Assembly (NCBI RefSeq): GCF_034702125.1
Contig: NC_085876.1
Coordinates: 9,973,083-10,037,082, forward strand
Source: Engraulis encrasicolus
Lineage: Eukaryota; Chordata; Actinopteri; Clupeiformes; Engraulidae
DNA length: 64,000 nt
Reading direction: 5' to 3'
A program made the position numbers and the translations under genes. Shown in pieces: positions 50,645 to 63,158 of the stretch (its first letter is position 1; each line of letters opens with the position of its first letter). A model generated the notes under the pieces. It searched no databases. It worked only from the letters and a program-made list of their open reading frames with translations, and was not told the DNA's origin.

Positions 50645-53600
50645 TCTGTCTCTCTCCCTCCTTGTTAGGTCTCGTTTCTGTGTCTCCCTTAATGCCACTA
50701 ACTTCACTGCATGGTTACTTTTTAGTAAGCCACAAATAAATAATAAAAAACCCTTGTAATCCTTGGAATGTCTTCACTCTCCCTCAGCTAGGCTCACTGC
50801 CACTTAGTGTGACTATGCAGATTTTTGGACATGATAGCCAAGCTAGCTTCTCAGGACTGGGCTGGACCCAAACACGGTCCTGGAGAGAGCAGACGGACAG
50901 CCAACGGGCCTGATGCCAACCATGTCAAGCCCTCTGCTCTCGCTTCCTCTGGCCTGGCCAGTAATATCCTATTCATAACAGACAGTGTGTTTCCCATACA
51001 CGGCCCAGGCTGTGGTGCAACACCACAGAATGAAAAGCGAGCCCCACAAATTGATCAACAGCAGAGGAGTCAAACGTAAAAGTAAAAAAACAACAACAGA
51101 GAAACAGTTTCCTTCCAACACAGGTAACTTATCTGGGTAACAAGTAGACATGTGTACTTGCCTTACGATCAGCTGACTCTGCGCTGATTGGATCAAGTTT
51201 GTGGTGGGTTCTTGTTAGGTGTTTAGTGTTTTTCCCGTAACAACACAGTCTATCTACTATATTAGATCTGTACAATGGGGTAAATGGTGTAACAGCTATG
51301 TAGTATATCATGTGCTAGTGTTGTACACCATGAATTTATTTTTTAAAGAAATGACAATTCGATTGTAGAGCATAGATGTCAGAATGGTCTTCTAATCTAA
51401 AGAAGACACGAAGTGTTGTTTTTATGGCATCTTTTGCACATATTATCAAAGTTCAGTTCATCACATCGTGAGCTTAGAATTATAAGGTTCTATCTCCGTT
51501 TAGGGTAGTTCTGAGATATTGAGCATCAAAGTTTTTACATCCCAGCTGTTTTGTGAGATAGAACGTTTTTATTTCATTAATAACAATGTAAAATAATACT
51601 TTTTTCACATGGCGCAGTCAGAAAACAAGAAAAGGAGTCAGATGCATTAAATGTAAATCAGGAAACAATATTAACAAAAGCTGAAGTACCAACCCAGGAG
51701 GCAAGAAGACGATTCAACAGTGGCGACAAGCCAGGGTGAGAGAACACAGAAACGAACAGAACATATGCCAATCAATCATGGAAAAAACCCACATATTACA
51801 AAACAACTCCTTAGACCGTAGTACAGTGAAGAGAAATCGAGGGGCAGAAAGTGTGTTGCTGGATAGATGGTGTTTATTTGCCACATGCAAGAAATGGGCC
51901 AACTGTGCAAGTTTGACCAGTGGTGTAAATGCTGTGCATGGGTTGGAGGCTGGCTCATGTGTTTACCAAACAAACAAACAAAGATTGCTTCTACCAAGTC
52001 TCAGCTCAACCTCAGTAACCACTCACAGGGCGCCATCTCAATGCTCTTAGATTGTTTGTTTGTTTTCTTATCCATGCCTTTTCTGTCTACTGTTGCTTTT
52101 TGTGCATGTGAACACCAGGGCTGTACAAAAGACAAAAAAAACAGGGTACACACACCAGCGCCCACAGAAGCAGTCTGCATTTTTTGGACCGTAAAAGTAT
52201 GTTTGTCTCCCACACAAAACTGGCTATGGCACTGAAGTAAAACCATGCAAGCAGGCAGGGCAAGGAAAAACTGGTAAGCTTAAGCACAGATTTAAAAAGG
52301 AGTTCACAGCAGAGTAACCAGATTTTTTTAGCAGCCAAAATGTTGACAAAACATGGTAAAATATGAAGCACAAAGTCAAAGTCAGCTTTATTGTCAATTT
52401 CTCCACATTTACTACGATAGAATGGCTATTATGATTCTCACAGTCATGTATGTAACAAGAAAAAGTCCATAGATCTCTGGGCAAAGTCTTTAAATGCTAC
52501 CATATGGTAAAACAGACTATAAAACAGAAACTCAATGGCTAGTTCTCACTGCAACGTACCATGCCACAACTAGTCACTAGATCTCGTTACAGAGACGTGG
52601 GGGGCCTAGTAGATCCTCTGCAGAGGTGGCTGACCTGGCTGTGGTGATCTCTAGCACAGGTGACCTGAACATTGACCTGGAAAACACTAATCTACCTGCA
52701 ATTTGTTTAAATAGCCTCTCTCCGGATGGGATTGTCAAATGGTCACCACTGGAGTAGACCACCTCAGATTTGTCGGGGGAAAAATCCTGTCTAACCTACG
52801 GTATGTGATGAGTTATATGCCCAGTATGAAAAAGTAATAATAATTAATTAGTAATAAGTAGTAATTAATTTTTCAATTTATCATAATTCATATTCTGAGG
52901 GTTGTTGTATTCCATGCTGTTGTTTAATTTGTAGAGTGAGAAAAGAGCTTTCAAATAACACCACAGACATCTTTTTGTGACTTACACTGACTGATATAAT
53001 CAATGCTGAATGTATAGTGTCCTACACTCATATGTAAACCTTTGCAAGTCTGTTTCTCCCTTAATATTGGCGTCAGATTCACACAAATGCAGTTCTGGGA
53101 TGCTACCTTGCTACTAAACAGGCACAGCAAGAATGATTGAAATCTGTGTCGGCCGGGTCCCAAAGTGTCTGATTTCACGTGAAATGACCCCAAAAGGGAA
53201 TCTGATGAAGGGGCTGCAAAATACATTCTTCACCAGAATGAACATTCAGCAAGTCAAATTCGACTGGTATGTGGTGATTTTCTATCCCGTTTTTAAAAAT
53301 ATATATATTTATCAAATTTCAACTTTTTTCCATTTTGCAATGCACATTCATCGTGTCTTTCTACAGCTGTACTGATGCCAACAGACATGATTACCCAGAT
53401 CAACAGCAAGTTTTTTTCCTCAACTCATTTCCCTGTTATTTGCACAACATGTTGTAGTAAAACAGCATAAGCTTAGTGTAGGAAATAACTGTCTATATTA
53501 GCATTGTGTGAATGTACGGCAAAATCAGAATAGGAAAAAAGCCTCTCCTTAATTTTGTCAGTGCCGTAGTTCTATTCCTGTGCTATGGCCAAGACAATTG

Positions 53601-55418
53601 GCAGAATTTGAACAATGGTCGTCCAAGCAGAACGTCTTTCTATCTAGGGCCACAGAGGTCTTGAAAAAGTCCCTTCAGTGCAACTGTCCTGCCTTGGCCT
53701 GCTTGTACTGTATCTGCAACAGTGAATGAATGCAGGAAGCACGCTATGCCATGCCAAGCCCAGCAGTGCTTTGCTTACTCAACGGGATGAATGAGACGAG
53801 GCTGGCCGTCTACCTACATACCTACCGCGTCATCGCCTCGGCCACTACAGAAATAGCTGAGTAGCACCAAGAGTGTCCAGGTTAAACAGTAATGCCACAT
53901 TAGGTTAGATAAGAGGTCAACAGCGACACACACACGGTTGCCAGAGGGCCCGTTTTAACACGCTCCTCTCAGGAGGCTTAACTCACCCATGTGGTGCAGG
54001 GTAAACAGTGACGGCAAAGGGTGAGGTCTTGACCCCCTCCTACTAGACAGTACACACTGACTTCACCTCGGAGAGTTCACACGTTTTGGACACACACACA
54101 CTAGACATTCATCATGTGGATTCAACAGTCTCCACTGGTGACGCAATCATCCCCTTTGCGCAAGAAGAAGATTCAAGGAAGCGTTTTATCATTTTTCCCC
54201 AATATCTTCTTGACATATGACACTGCTCTGACAGACATGAGTGTTAGGATAGGAATTATCGTCCATGTTTGACACCATGTGTTTTCCCCAGCTGGTGACT
54301 CCAGGGATGAGCCCCCTGCTATACTTCTTAACCCATAACTAGTGTTACCACCTGTCCAGGTTGTCCCTAGGTGATTGTCCCGGATTTCAGTGGTCTGTCC
54401 AGAGGAGGGTCAATGTAGTTGCCTTGCACATGGAAATGATGGGAAGCATTGCATACAAGCAAAATAATCTGCTATAATTGAAATGCCCAGGTTTTTGACA
54501 GACTGGGGTGGCAACCCCAAAATAAATGCAAGACAGCTTGACCAACTGAGCAGGAACGGCCCTAGTGCACACAACCACACAGCCCGTCAAAGCTATCACT
54601 TGCCTGTTCATTATGCATGAAAATCACAAGTTGCTTAATGTTTAAACTCCTCCGAAGTGAAAAAAAATCACCACTGGTTAAAGTTCAACAAACACCACAA
54701 CATTGGAATGCCAATACCGACAGAGTACGGTTTCTTCACACTAGGCAACAGCTGACTCAGAGAGAACCCTAATCCTTTGCTTAAAGACAGAGAAAATATG
54801 CCGGGCCTAAACCATCAAAACAAACAAACAAACAAGTTTCAATCGCTCTTTTCATTGAACAGTTCATGCCAAATGCTCGTATGTAGTGTCACTGTACTCT
54901 GTTGTTTTTAGCAGCCTACGAGGAAGGGAGTCTGGGGAGTGGGGACATAACAAGCGAACCTCTGGCAAAGGAGATGACAAATGACAAGTCAGAGACTCCA
55001 TGTTAGCCGTCCTCTGAGTTGGACGTGACTCGATGTGACAGTTTAAAAGTTGCCTTGGCATATCCTTCGTTAATACATTTTGGTGGAAAACAAACCCTTT
55101 CCGAGAAGCCGAAACTGAAAAGTCTTTCGAAATTCTCCGACTGCTAGTGGGCTAGCCCCATTTGCTGTTGAGAAAATGTCAATACACAACATAGCGCGCC
55201 TGAGTCCAAGTTGTCTTGGCATTTACAATCTGAATTTGCGAACAAACGTAGTACAATGTCCTTCCTAGGTATCGAAACTAAACTACCACTGCGATCAAAC
55301 GAGCCAACAAAAAGGAACCCGATAACTTCAATCGTATTACAGTAACGTTAGGTAGCTAGGTGTCCAGCTGGCTAAGTTAGCCTGCTAGCAACTAGCATGA
55401 AGAGCAACATTTGTTTAC
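50645..55418. other. rnf19a intron 1 (5' part)
   Basis: No coding exon recognised. A retroelement-like 3' fragment (AAAGTCAGCTTTATTGTCAA) lies at about 52376-52480. A possible diverged element with GTGTTACCACC and GGGTGGCAACCCC ends lies at 54340-54520. Confidence 0.45.
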
Positions 55419-55480
55419 CTTGACCAGAGACTGCTTTTACCGAGTGTTGGTTGTTGTGGTGTCCCTATTAAGTAGGCTTT
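55419..55480 (-). other. rnf19a: Candidate alternative 5' non-coding exon of rnf19a
   Basis: The - strand sequence CTCTGGTCAAG ends at 55419 before GTAAAC, a good donor. The 5' limit is unknown. Evidence is only the donor and its position between the coding exons and the probable promoter. Confidence 0.25.
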
Positions 55481-56454
55481 ATTTGCGAAAAGATTAACTG
55501 GAATGCAGGCGAAATAGTGAGCTAGAGAAACCAAAGAAATACCCAACGACATGTATGCAACAGTATAGTTGAATAAAGTCGCAACCAACTAAAGTGGTAG
55601 TAGTTGGACAAAAATGTTGGCGATAGCTAGATTTACCATACCGTTAAAGGCCAATGGCTTCGTTAGTGTATGTGTACGTTAGTGTCAACCATTTAGAATG
55701 TGTTTATATCTAAGATCTTGATATTAACCGCTCCCCCTCCATCCTGTGTATTTTTATTTACTACAAACAGCACATAGTGGCTCGCGTTCAACTGAACACT
55801 GGCTGTGTGTAGCTTTTCTAGCATAGTGTTAATGACACGTCCACAGCAGGATATGCCAAACCATAATAACGAATTAGTTGTTAGTATAAACAACGGTAGG
55901 CTTGGTATGAAATCGGTAGAACGACACCATTGCCTCATACATCAATATACTGTTCAACATTATCCGAATTGATCTTTATGAGATGTCGACGAGACAAGCC
56001 TGCTAAACACATTCGCGGAGGTGTTAGCTGGGAAATGCAAGCTCAACCACCCCTCTACACTTCACCTAGGCCAGCAGAGTCAACTCTACCACGGCGGAAA
56101 CCAAGGTTTGTGAAGACCGAGCAGGAAGGCCATTCACCCAGATTGAATTTGCTAATTTACTGGCATTCTTGTAATAACATGCAAACAAACAGTCAAAGTT
56201 AATCTGACGCCACGTTTGTACAAACACAATGGGGAGATAGAAAAGTTCTCTAAAGTCCTAATTACATGCGAATTGACATGACAATATGTTTGTGATATGA
56301 TAGTTTACTAGCAGCTAGTTCTACTTGGGATAAGATCCTGAAGGCTAACTGCCCCAAGTACACTATCTGGCTAGAACTAGCCGTTTCTGTTTCTGTTGGA
56401 GGGTAAGAATCTAGAGAAGCCAGAGCAACAACAATGACACCAAAAGCCACATAC

Positions 56455-56650
56455 CTTTCAAGTCATCCGTGTAACAGCATTTCATTCCTAGAACAGAAGA
56501 TGCCACGAATAGCAAACCGAATAATTGTATTAAAACTCAGCTGGTCCCACCAGTGCTTAACTGGTCTTTTGGGTAAAACTTCTTGCGTTTCGTTTCCTCC
56601 CTGTCCCGAACCCCTTCTGACTCACTGAAGGAGGCAGGCGCACACTCCTC
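56455..56650 (-). other. rnf19a: Probable first (non-coding) exon of rnf19a
   Basis: On the - strand GATGACTTGAAAG ends at 56455 before GTATGTGG, a strong donor. It lies immediately beside the divergent gene start at 56715, as expected of a shared CpG-containing promoter. The transcription start was not determined; the right limit is a guess. Confidence 0.4.
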
Positions 56651-56714
56651 TCTACCAATTAGCAGAGCTGTAGAGAAAGAGTTGTCTTGAAGCCGTTGAC
56701 GGCCGCGGACGAGC
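56600..56714. promoter_or_regulatory. Probable bidirectional promoter
   Basis: The gap between the candidate rnf19a first exon and the divergent exon is short. It has no TATA box and turns GC/CpG-rich at its right end (GACGGCCGCGGACGAG). Assignment rests on position and composition. Confidence 0.4.
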
Positions 56715-56822
56715 ATGGCTGCTCTACATCCGGGGTTTCGCCGTTACCTCATTTTGCTCAAAGGGTCCTGTGCAGCAACGGGGACGCCATTGAGTGTCGT
56801 TGGCGTGTCGACCACTTCCCAG
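56715..56822 (+). CDS. First coding exon of an unidentified divergent gene
   Basis: ATG at 56715 has a strong vertebrate context (A at -3, G at +4) and opens a 36-codon frame: MAALHPGFRRYLILLKGSCA, then ATGTPLSVVGVSTTSQ. It ends exactly on CAG before GTAAGT, a near-consensus donor, in phase 0. The N-terminus is hydrophobic and Arg/Lys-containing with no acidic residue, so it could be a mitochondrial presequence or a signal anchor. That is inference. I do not recognise the protein. No further exon is visible in the remaining 7 kb, which is filled by transposons, so its other exons lie beyond the window. Confidence 0.55.
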
Positions 56823-56840
56823 GTAAGTTGATATAATAGC

Positions 56841-57488
56841 AGTGTTTCCCATACATTGAGGAAACTATGGCGGCCCGCCATAGTTTAAATTTGGCCGCCA
56901 TAGTTTACGAAAATGTAAACAAAAAAAACAAAAATTTTTTTTTTTTTTTTTACTTTTTTAAAAAAAAATTTTTTTAAACGATATCCGTTTTTGTTAAAAA
57001 CGATTTGAATTACGATTTTGAATTTCCTTCGCATTTTCCTCCTGGAGTAAATACATCCTATAGACTCTGTAGGCCTATTGGTTAGATAAGTAGTCCCACA
57101 GTAACACAGAATGAGGGGAAAGCATTAGGAAGTGACCGTAAGGGTATTACAGTTGATTCATGTGTGCACACGTGTAACATCGGGTGAGTAACAGAACATG
57201 TGCGCAACGATGCGTTATGACACGCCGATATGCGAGGATCTTCGTCCAAATCGCTAGTCGCATGCATCATCGCTAACTGCGTTTACATCGCGTGCCGCGT
57301 GTAAGGGAAATGTTAGTTGTTGACGTGTATGGAATTCACTTCAATTTGTGCTGTTTCTTGCTTCAGTTGTGGACAAAACGATTGGCCAAACTCACAATAG
57401 AAAGCCTTTGCTGTGCTACTGTCCCAGAGAGCTGAAAAAAAACCTTCATAGAAGAAATCACACTTAACAGGGGTTAACCAATCCAATG

Positions 57489-57549
<61 letters not shown>

Positions 57550-58801
57550 GCCTACTATTTACCCATAACAAATGGTGAATTTCTGAGCCCTTTTTAATTT
57601 GTAGCCTATACCACTGAAGGCATGACTATGCTTCATCATATTTTAGAAATAGGGCCTATGTGCCTTTTATATACCAAATGTTTATCATTTTGAAATTGTT
57701 TCAGTTGTTTATGACTTGTGTATGACTGAAATTATCTCTGCATACTATCAGTGCTGCATTGCTTTGTAAAGATAGGCTATTCAACACACTTTAAAAACAC
57801 ACTGAAAAGATACGGCCATAGTAGCCTACTGAAAACATTTTGTTCATAATAATGGTGATTAATAAATGGTGGTCTTAAATTTTCATACTGACATCCTTGA
57901 ATTTGACTTGGTAGATCACGGCAGACCATCAACTTCAAAAGTAGATCTTGGTTAAAAAAAGGTTGGGCACCCCTGCTATAGAGAGAACCACAAGTGCTTG
58001 AAAGACAGGGATCAAAAGCCTAGTCAAGTTGTTGTAGTTTACTTGGGATTGGGAGCAATATAAAAAACCTTCAGAGAAGGGACAGTTGGGATGAGTTTAC
58101 TAACACTCCCTAGGCTTTGTTTTACAGTTGTAATGAGTTTGGTGACAGACCTTCATTGACACAGCAGAGGAGACATCGGGCTGCATATAGAAATTAATGT
58201 GTAATGAATGTGAATATAGACATAAATGTGTAATATGTTGTTCAGCCCTTTTAATGGGAGGAATTTGGAAAAAACTGGCCCTGTGACCAGCACCCCTCAT
58301 GTAGAATAGTGTACGCCTACAGATATGTGTGGGGGAAAAGGCATAGCCTACCCTCTAAGACCCTTTTTGTCTATGCGTTAACAATTTCACAGTGCTCTTA
58401 AATTCTTATCTCCTATTTGTATATTCTATTATTTATGCTCCTATTTTGTTTTATTATTGTTTCCCAGACCCCTGCATGAGGGACGAATGAAACTGTGTTG
58501 TAAACAGAAATTATTCACTGTACTGCATTTTTTGACAATGACAATGTACTACTATTATACAAGTCATGGGTAAAATCTTATGTAGCCTTATTTCTCAAAA
58601 TATAAATGGCTGAAATATAGGCCCAGGCCTACAGTTTCTCCATGCGCCAATGTCATACTGTAGTCATTGTTTTGCCGTTTTGCATTTACGCTGCAAGAAT
58701 ACACCCCCCCCCCAAAAAAAAGGCCCGTGTGAGAAGACACCCCCCCCAACAAAATAAACCCCGGCTGCCCCCATAGTTTCCAAAATTTCTGTGGGAAACA
58801 C
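56841..58801. mobile_element. Large hAT-like non-autonomous element (CAGTGTTTCCCATA ends)
   Basis: Ends CAGTGTTTCCCATA and TGTGGGAAACACTG are inverted repeats. Subterminal GGCCGCCATAGTTT at the left and CCCCCATAGTTTCCAAA at the right also correspond. Flanks share only AATAG, so the target duplication is imperfect. It contains a (TC)n run (57489-57546) and possibly other fragments. No coding frame. Confidence 0.6.
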
Positions 58802-59766
58802 TGAATAGGGAGATTAATCAAAGTTGTCTGTCTGTGTCAGCGTAAGCTATCACAAGTACAGTCTCTGAGGATGTAATTTTTCCAGTTTGGGTAATATAAA
58901 ATCTCAATGGTAATGTGAAAACCCGTTAACTGTGTGGTAGCGTTTTCAGCACGGCGTGGTTCAACTTTGGATTTTGACGTGTTCGCAAAACATCAATGCT
59001 ACCTTTCAATCTATATTTTAAACGATGACATGTCACATATGTCGCATATTTTATAAGATACCGTCCTGTTGTCTTCTGTCAATATCCATACAGTCGTTAT
59101 GTTTGATTTCAGAGCTATTTGCTTATCGGTCATTTATAGCTAATGTTTCTAAGCTAGCTGAAGGCTAATCAACAAAGTTAGTTGATGCACGGAGATCTTT
59201 TGTGCTAACTAATTAGATCCAGTAATGGACTACGAGGCATTCAAATGCTGATGTTCATGGCTTCAGGTATTACTTAAGTAGAATTTGGGATTTTTGTGCC
59301 ATTGAGTGTCTACTGTGTCGTGTGTCGTCGACACAGGCTATCACAAGTACAGTCTCCGAGGATGTAATTTGTTGTTTTTGGGTAATAGCTAGTATACAAT
59401 GGTGATGTTACCTGCTCATTTGTTATGCTGACATTAAGCTTACATTACTCTAACCTGTGCGCCGTAAGTGAAAGTCTGCGTTTATATACAAACGCTAACC
59501 GGATATTTTAAAGAGAGTTTTTTTGGAGCTTCATTTATAGAAGGAAAACCTTCGTTTGTGAACGAAAGGCACAACCGAAGGGGAAGGTCTTAATATATTT
59601 AAATACCCGGGTATGTATGAACAGCACCTGATTAGAGGTTCATATTATTTTCGGTCAGATATTAGTGTGTGGCATTACCAACGAACTGCAAGAATTATTT
59701 TTTGTGTACTTGTGTATTAACTACAATCAGTAAAATCATAACCTGGTAGCCTATTCGTCAACGTTT
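58802..59766. other. Intron of the divergent gene with a direct duplication
   Basis: The segment GCTATCACAAGTACAGTCTC followed by AGGATGTAATTT occurs near 58847 and again near 59338. No gene is seen. Confidence 0.5.
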
Positions 59767-59789
59767 TCAACATTGCAGTGTTAATATTT

Positions 59790-60298
59790 CAGTCATTGAA
59801 CAGTTTATGATTAATGCTTGCCTTTCTGTTTTAAAGCTTTCTGTTGGTCTCCCACCCACCAGCAAACTGAAAACCTGCTGGAGCAATCCTGCACCTGGAG
59901 GATGCTTCTTGTTGACATTATCAGTCCGGTCTGGACTGGTTTCCAGTTTCCTTTTCCCCCCATTTTGATGTTGCGGAATAGGTGGATGGCATCCTCCTGT
60001 CAATCGTTTTGAGGAACCATGCTGTTGTAAGGTACTCAACGGGACGCTGCTCCTCCTTCACCAGGTATTTCACTGCGGCACATGTGGACTGGCTGAACAC
60101 GTGCATGGCTGAACTCACCTTCATTTTTTCGAAATGGTTTGGCTCCAGGTCCTGCGAAGGGAGACCGCAGACGATGGGAGCTGCTCTTTTTGCACCACAT
60201 CCTGTGGAATTATGACAGTTTGGCCACGGACAAGGGCACTCTTCAGGTTTTTAACCAGGTGGGGCACATCCGGCATGAAGAACAATCGTTCCTCTGGG
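59790..60298 (-). pseudogene. P-like transposase, C-terminal remnant with frameshifts
   Basis: The frame from 60298 reads MPDVPHLVKNLKSALVRG and QTVIIPQDVVQKEQLPSSAV, then shifts near 60150, where a part of the usual domain is missing. The next frame gives KMKVSSAMHVFSQ, STCAAVKYLVKEEQRPVEYL and TTAWFLKTID. A third frame gives KPVQTGLIMSTRSILQVQD. This order is known from THAP9/P-type transposases. At least two frameshifts and an internal deletion make it non-functional. Confidence 0.75.
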
Positions 60299-61976
60299 CA
60301 GGGCCGCGTTATCCTATGGTGCAACCGGTGCTGCAGCACCGGGCCCCGCCACTAGAGGGGGCCCCGGACGTCGTGAGATCAGAGAGATTGGAAAATATGA
60401 AACGATATTTTGAGACAATCAATTGTACTTTTGACGCATTTCGCCATCCGTAGGCAAGCAGAGGCGCATATGCATATCTTGTCACCAGGCTAGACAGGCA
60501 GCTTGGGCCCCCCAAGACTGTAGCTGGGGGACAGGCAGCAGTGGCGATTTGTTACAAGTGTTCCTTCTTTTTAATTTTCGCTTGGCCCCCCTACTGAGCC
60601 TAGAATCGCCTCTGCATGCGCGCAGGAATCGGAGGTCGGAACTTATCATTTCAGTCAGATGCTTCTGGTTGTGTGCCACCAGTGAAAACGGTGGTCAATA
60701 ATTTTATAGTTTGATGATGGGCTACTGTCTAAAAAAGATGTGAGAAACTCGGCGTCAGCACTTGCTTCAGATTGTACGGATAAACTTCAGCCCGGCATGG
60801 ATTAACGCATTGAAGAGAAGGTTGGCAACGTTATCCATTTTTGTAATGTCAGTGTTATAATCGCTTTTTGTAATAATTGTTGCATAGCGATCATGCACTT
60901 GTGCAATCATGTAGGCCTAAGCTAAGCAAACAGAGCACAGCACACCAACCTAACTTTATCTTATTCTATTGTTAAAACATGGGGAAATAAATCACGCACC
61001 CAACTGCATTCGCGAAACAAAAGTCTTGCATGGCGCCGCGAGGACCACTTCTGAGGTGTTTTTTAAAAAGTGTTCACAATAATGCTACGTAGCAAGTGCA
61101 CCAACCAGCACTCAAAGTTCTGACAGTCTGACAACAACAGGGCAAGCCAATCTAGCAAACACTAAAATGATATAGGCTAGTCGCATTTTCCTAAAGCAAT
61201 GTTATGGCCATTTCCCTAAAGCACTTAAATGGGTCTAATGTCGATGCTCTGTCAGCGTAGCCTATATCTTTGCGTTCGGCTTTGTGTTCAGTTAAAACAT
61301 GCCTGGGTACCACTCGCGGATTGTTCAGTTAGCAAGTGGCTCTTATCTGGGAGGGGAAAAAAACTTGCGTGATACATCCACATCCACATCTAAACATTTG
61401 GCCTATGAGTTTGCACCGTAATCTACTGTAATGATTGCACACTATTGCATTGTAATGCACCATCTAGATGGTACATTTTGAGGGGATTTCGTGACAGCTT
61501 CACTTTGCTGTGGTTCGCTGCTAGGGGATTCCCCTTCCTCGCGTCAAGCGACAGCTGAGTAGGCTACTTTCCTTTGACAGACAGCCAGTCTTTCCAAGGC
61601 CATTGGAAGTTACATTAATTAACACGTGTTTCCCACGACGGTTTCGATTCCACAAATTGGTCTGCAGCAACGTAGCAAAATAAGATACTTTTGGTTGTGC
61701 TTCTGTTTGGTAGTTCTAGCTGAGCCGACGTTTAGGATACTCTGCTAAACAGTAGTGCACAGAATCTCCTCCCTGTCAGCTGGCTAGCCTTCCAATGGCT
61801 TGCGTTGCGTACTGGTGAACTCAGCAGGGGGTTCCGCGCACCCTTTTTTGTGTTGAGTAGAACGTGTAGCCTGGGTTGTTTCATGCGTTTTAAATAGGCT
61901 ATGGCTTATTATAATGTGGTGTAGGGGCCCCGGATTGCGTCTGCACCAGGCCCCGGTCAGGTTTAACGCGGCCCTG
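60299..61976. mobile_element. 1.68-kb hAT-type non-autonomous element inside the P-like transposase
   Basis: The 13-bp inverted ends CAGGGCCGCGTTA and TAACGCGGCCCTG are perfect. The 8-bp duplication CCTCTGGG is perfect at 60291-60298 and 61977-61984. Removing the element and one duplication restores the transposase frame between VHPE and RLFFMPDV. No transposase frame lies within it. Confidence 0.92.
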
Positions 61977-62078
61977 CCTCTGGGTGTACCGGATGTGGAA
62001 CCCATGGTTTGTCATAGGTGACTCCAAACTGTTTCCACATTGCCCTGTTGGGACTTCCCATGTCACTGGTGACGCATA
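61977..62078 (-). pseudogene. P-like transposase, middle fragment between two insertions
   Basis: About 100 bp reading CVTSDMGSPNRAMWKQFGVT, then YDKPWVPHPVHPE. The SDMG-S-N motif is conserved in P-superfamily transposases and includes a predicted catalytic Asp. It is in frame with both neighbours once the insertions are removed. Confidence 0.8.
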
Positions 62079-63156
62079 CAGCTCCAGGCCTTTTTATTAG
62101 AATACCATGAAAAAGTTGATTTATTTCCATAATTCCATCAATAATGTTAAACTGTCATGGATTGTAGATTCATGGCCCAGTTTTTTAACTATTCCAATCA
62201 TTATTTTTTTTCTTTTTATATACGTTGGCCTTCCAGCTCAAAAAACCCATGAATTGGGGAATTCGCATTATTAGAATATTGTTATAAAATCACATTTTTC
62301 TTCATCAAAATTCGGGTCACATTAAATCAGTTGAAATTTGGTACTTTCTACATAACATGCAATGGTCAATACTTGGTTAGGACATTCTCTGTCTTCATAA
62401 TGGCCATGATGCGTTTAACATTGAAGTCAATGGCAAAAACAGTGCATGGGAGTTATGGAAGCCCAGATATCCTTGATGCTTTGCTGTCAGCTGTTCTTGT
62501 TTGTTGACCTGGTGCCCCACACTTCCCTCTTCAATATACCCGAAGATTTCCATGCCACGTTTTGGTGTTAACTCACCAGTTTAATTCTAACTCAACAGAA
62601 ATTAAACCCCATTCATTTTCAATGGGGTTTCATTTCTGGTTATTTAGAATTAAACTGGTGAGTTAGCGCCAAAACGTGGCATGGAAATCTACAGGGTATA
62701 TTGAAGAGTGAAGTGTGGGGTACCAGGTCAACAAACAAGAACAGCTGACAGCAAAGCATCAAGGATATCTGGGCTTCCATAACTCCCATGCACTGTTTTT
62801 GCCATTGACTTCAATGTTAAACGCATCATGGCCATTATGAAGACAGAGAATGTCCTAACCAAGTATTGACCATTGCGTGTTATGTAGAAAGTACCAAATT
62901 TCAACTGATTTAATGTGACCCGAATTTTGATGAAGAAAAATGTGATTTTATAACAATATTCTAATAATGCGAATTCCCCAATTCATGGGTTTTTTGAGCT
63001 GGAAGGCCAACGTATATAAAAAGAAAAAAAATAATGATTGGAATAGTTAAAAAACTGGGCCATGATTCTACAATCCATGACAGTTTAACATTATTGATGG
63101 AATTATGGAAATAAATCAACTTTTTCATGGTATTCTAATAAAAAGGCCTGGAGCTG
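62079..63156. mobile_element. 1.08-kb fold-back element, near-perfect palindrome, TA-flanked
   Basis: It starts CAGCTCCAGGCCTTTTTATT and ends with the complement. Arms of about 535 bp mirror each other around a 7-base centre at 62614-62620 with only about a dozen differences, mostly near the centre. TA lies on both sides (62077-62078, 63157-63158). It interrupts the P-like transposase between HVV and CVTSD. No protein is encoded. The TA target suggests mobilisation by a Tc1/mariner-type transposase, which is inference. Confidence 0.9.
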
Positions 63157-63158
63157 TA

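Noticed and set aside
60299..61976. Possible transposase in the hAT insertion
   Set aside because: No frame longer than about 75 codons and no BED finger or hATC-like sequence.
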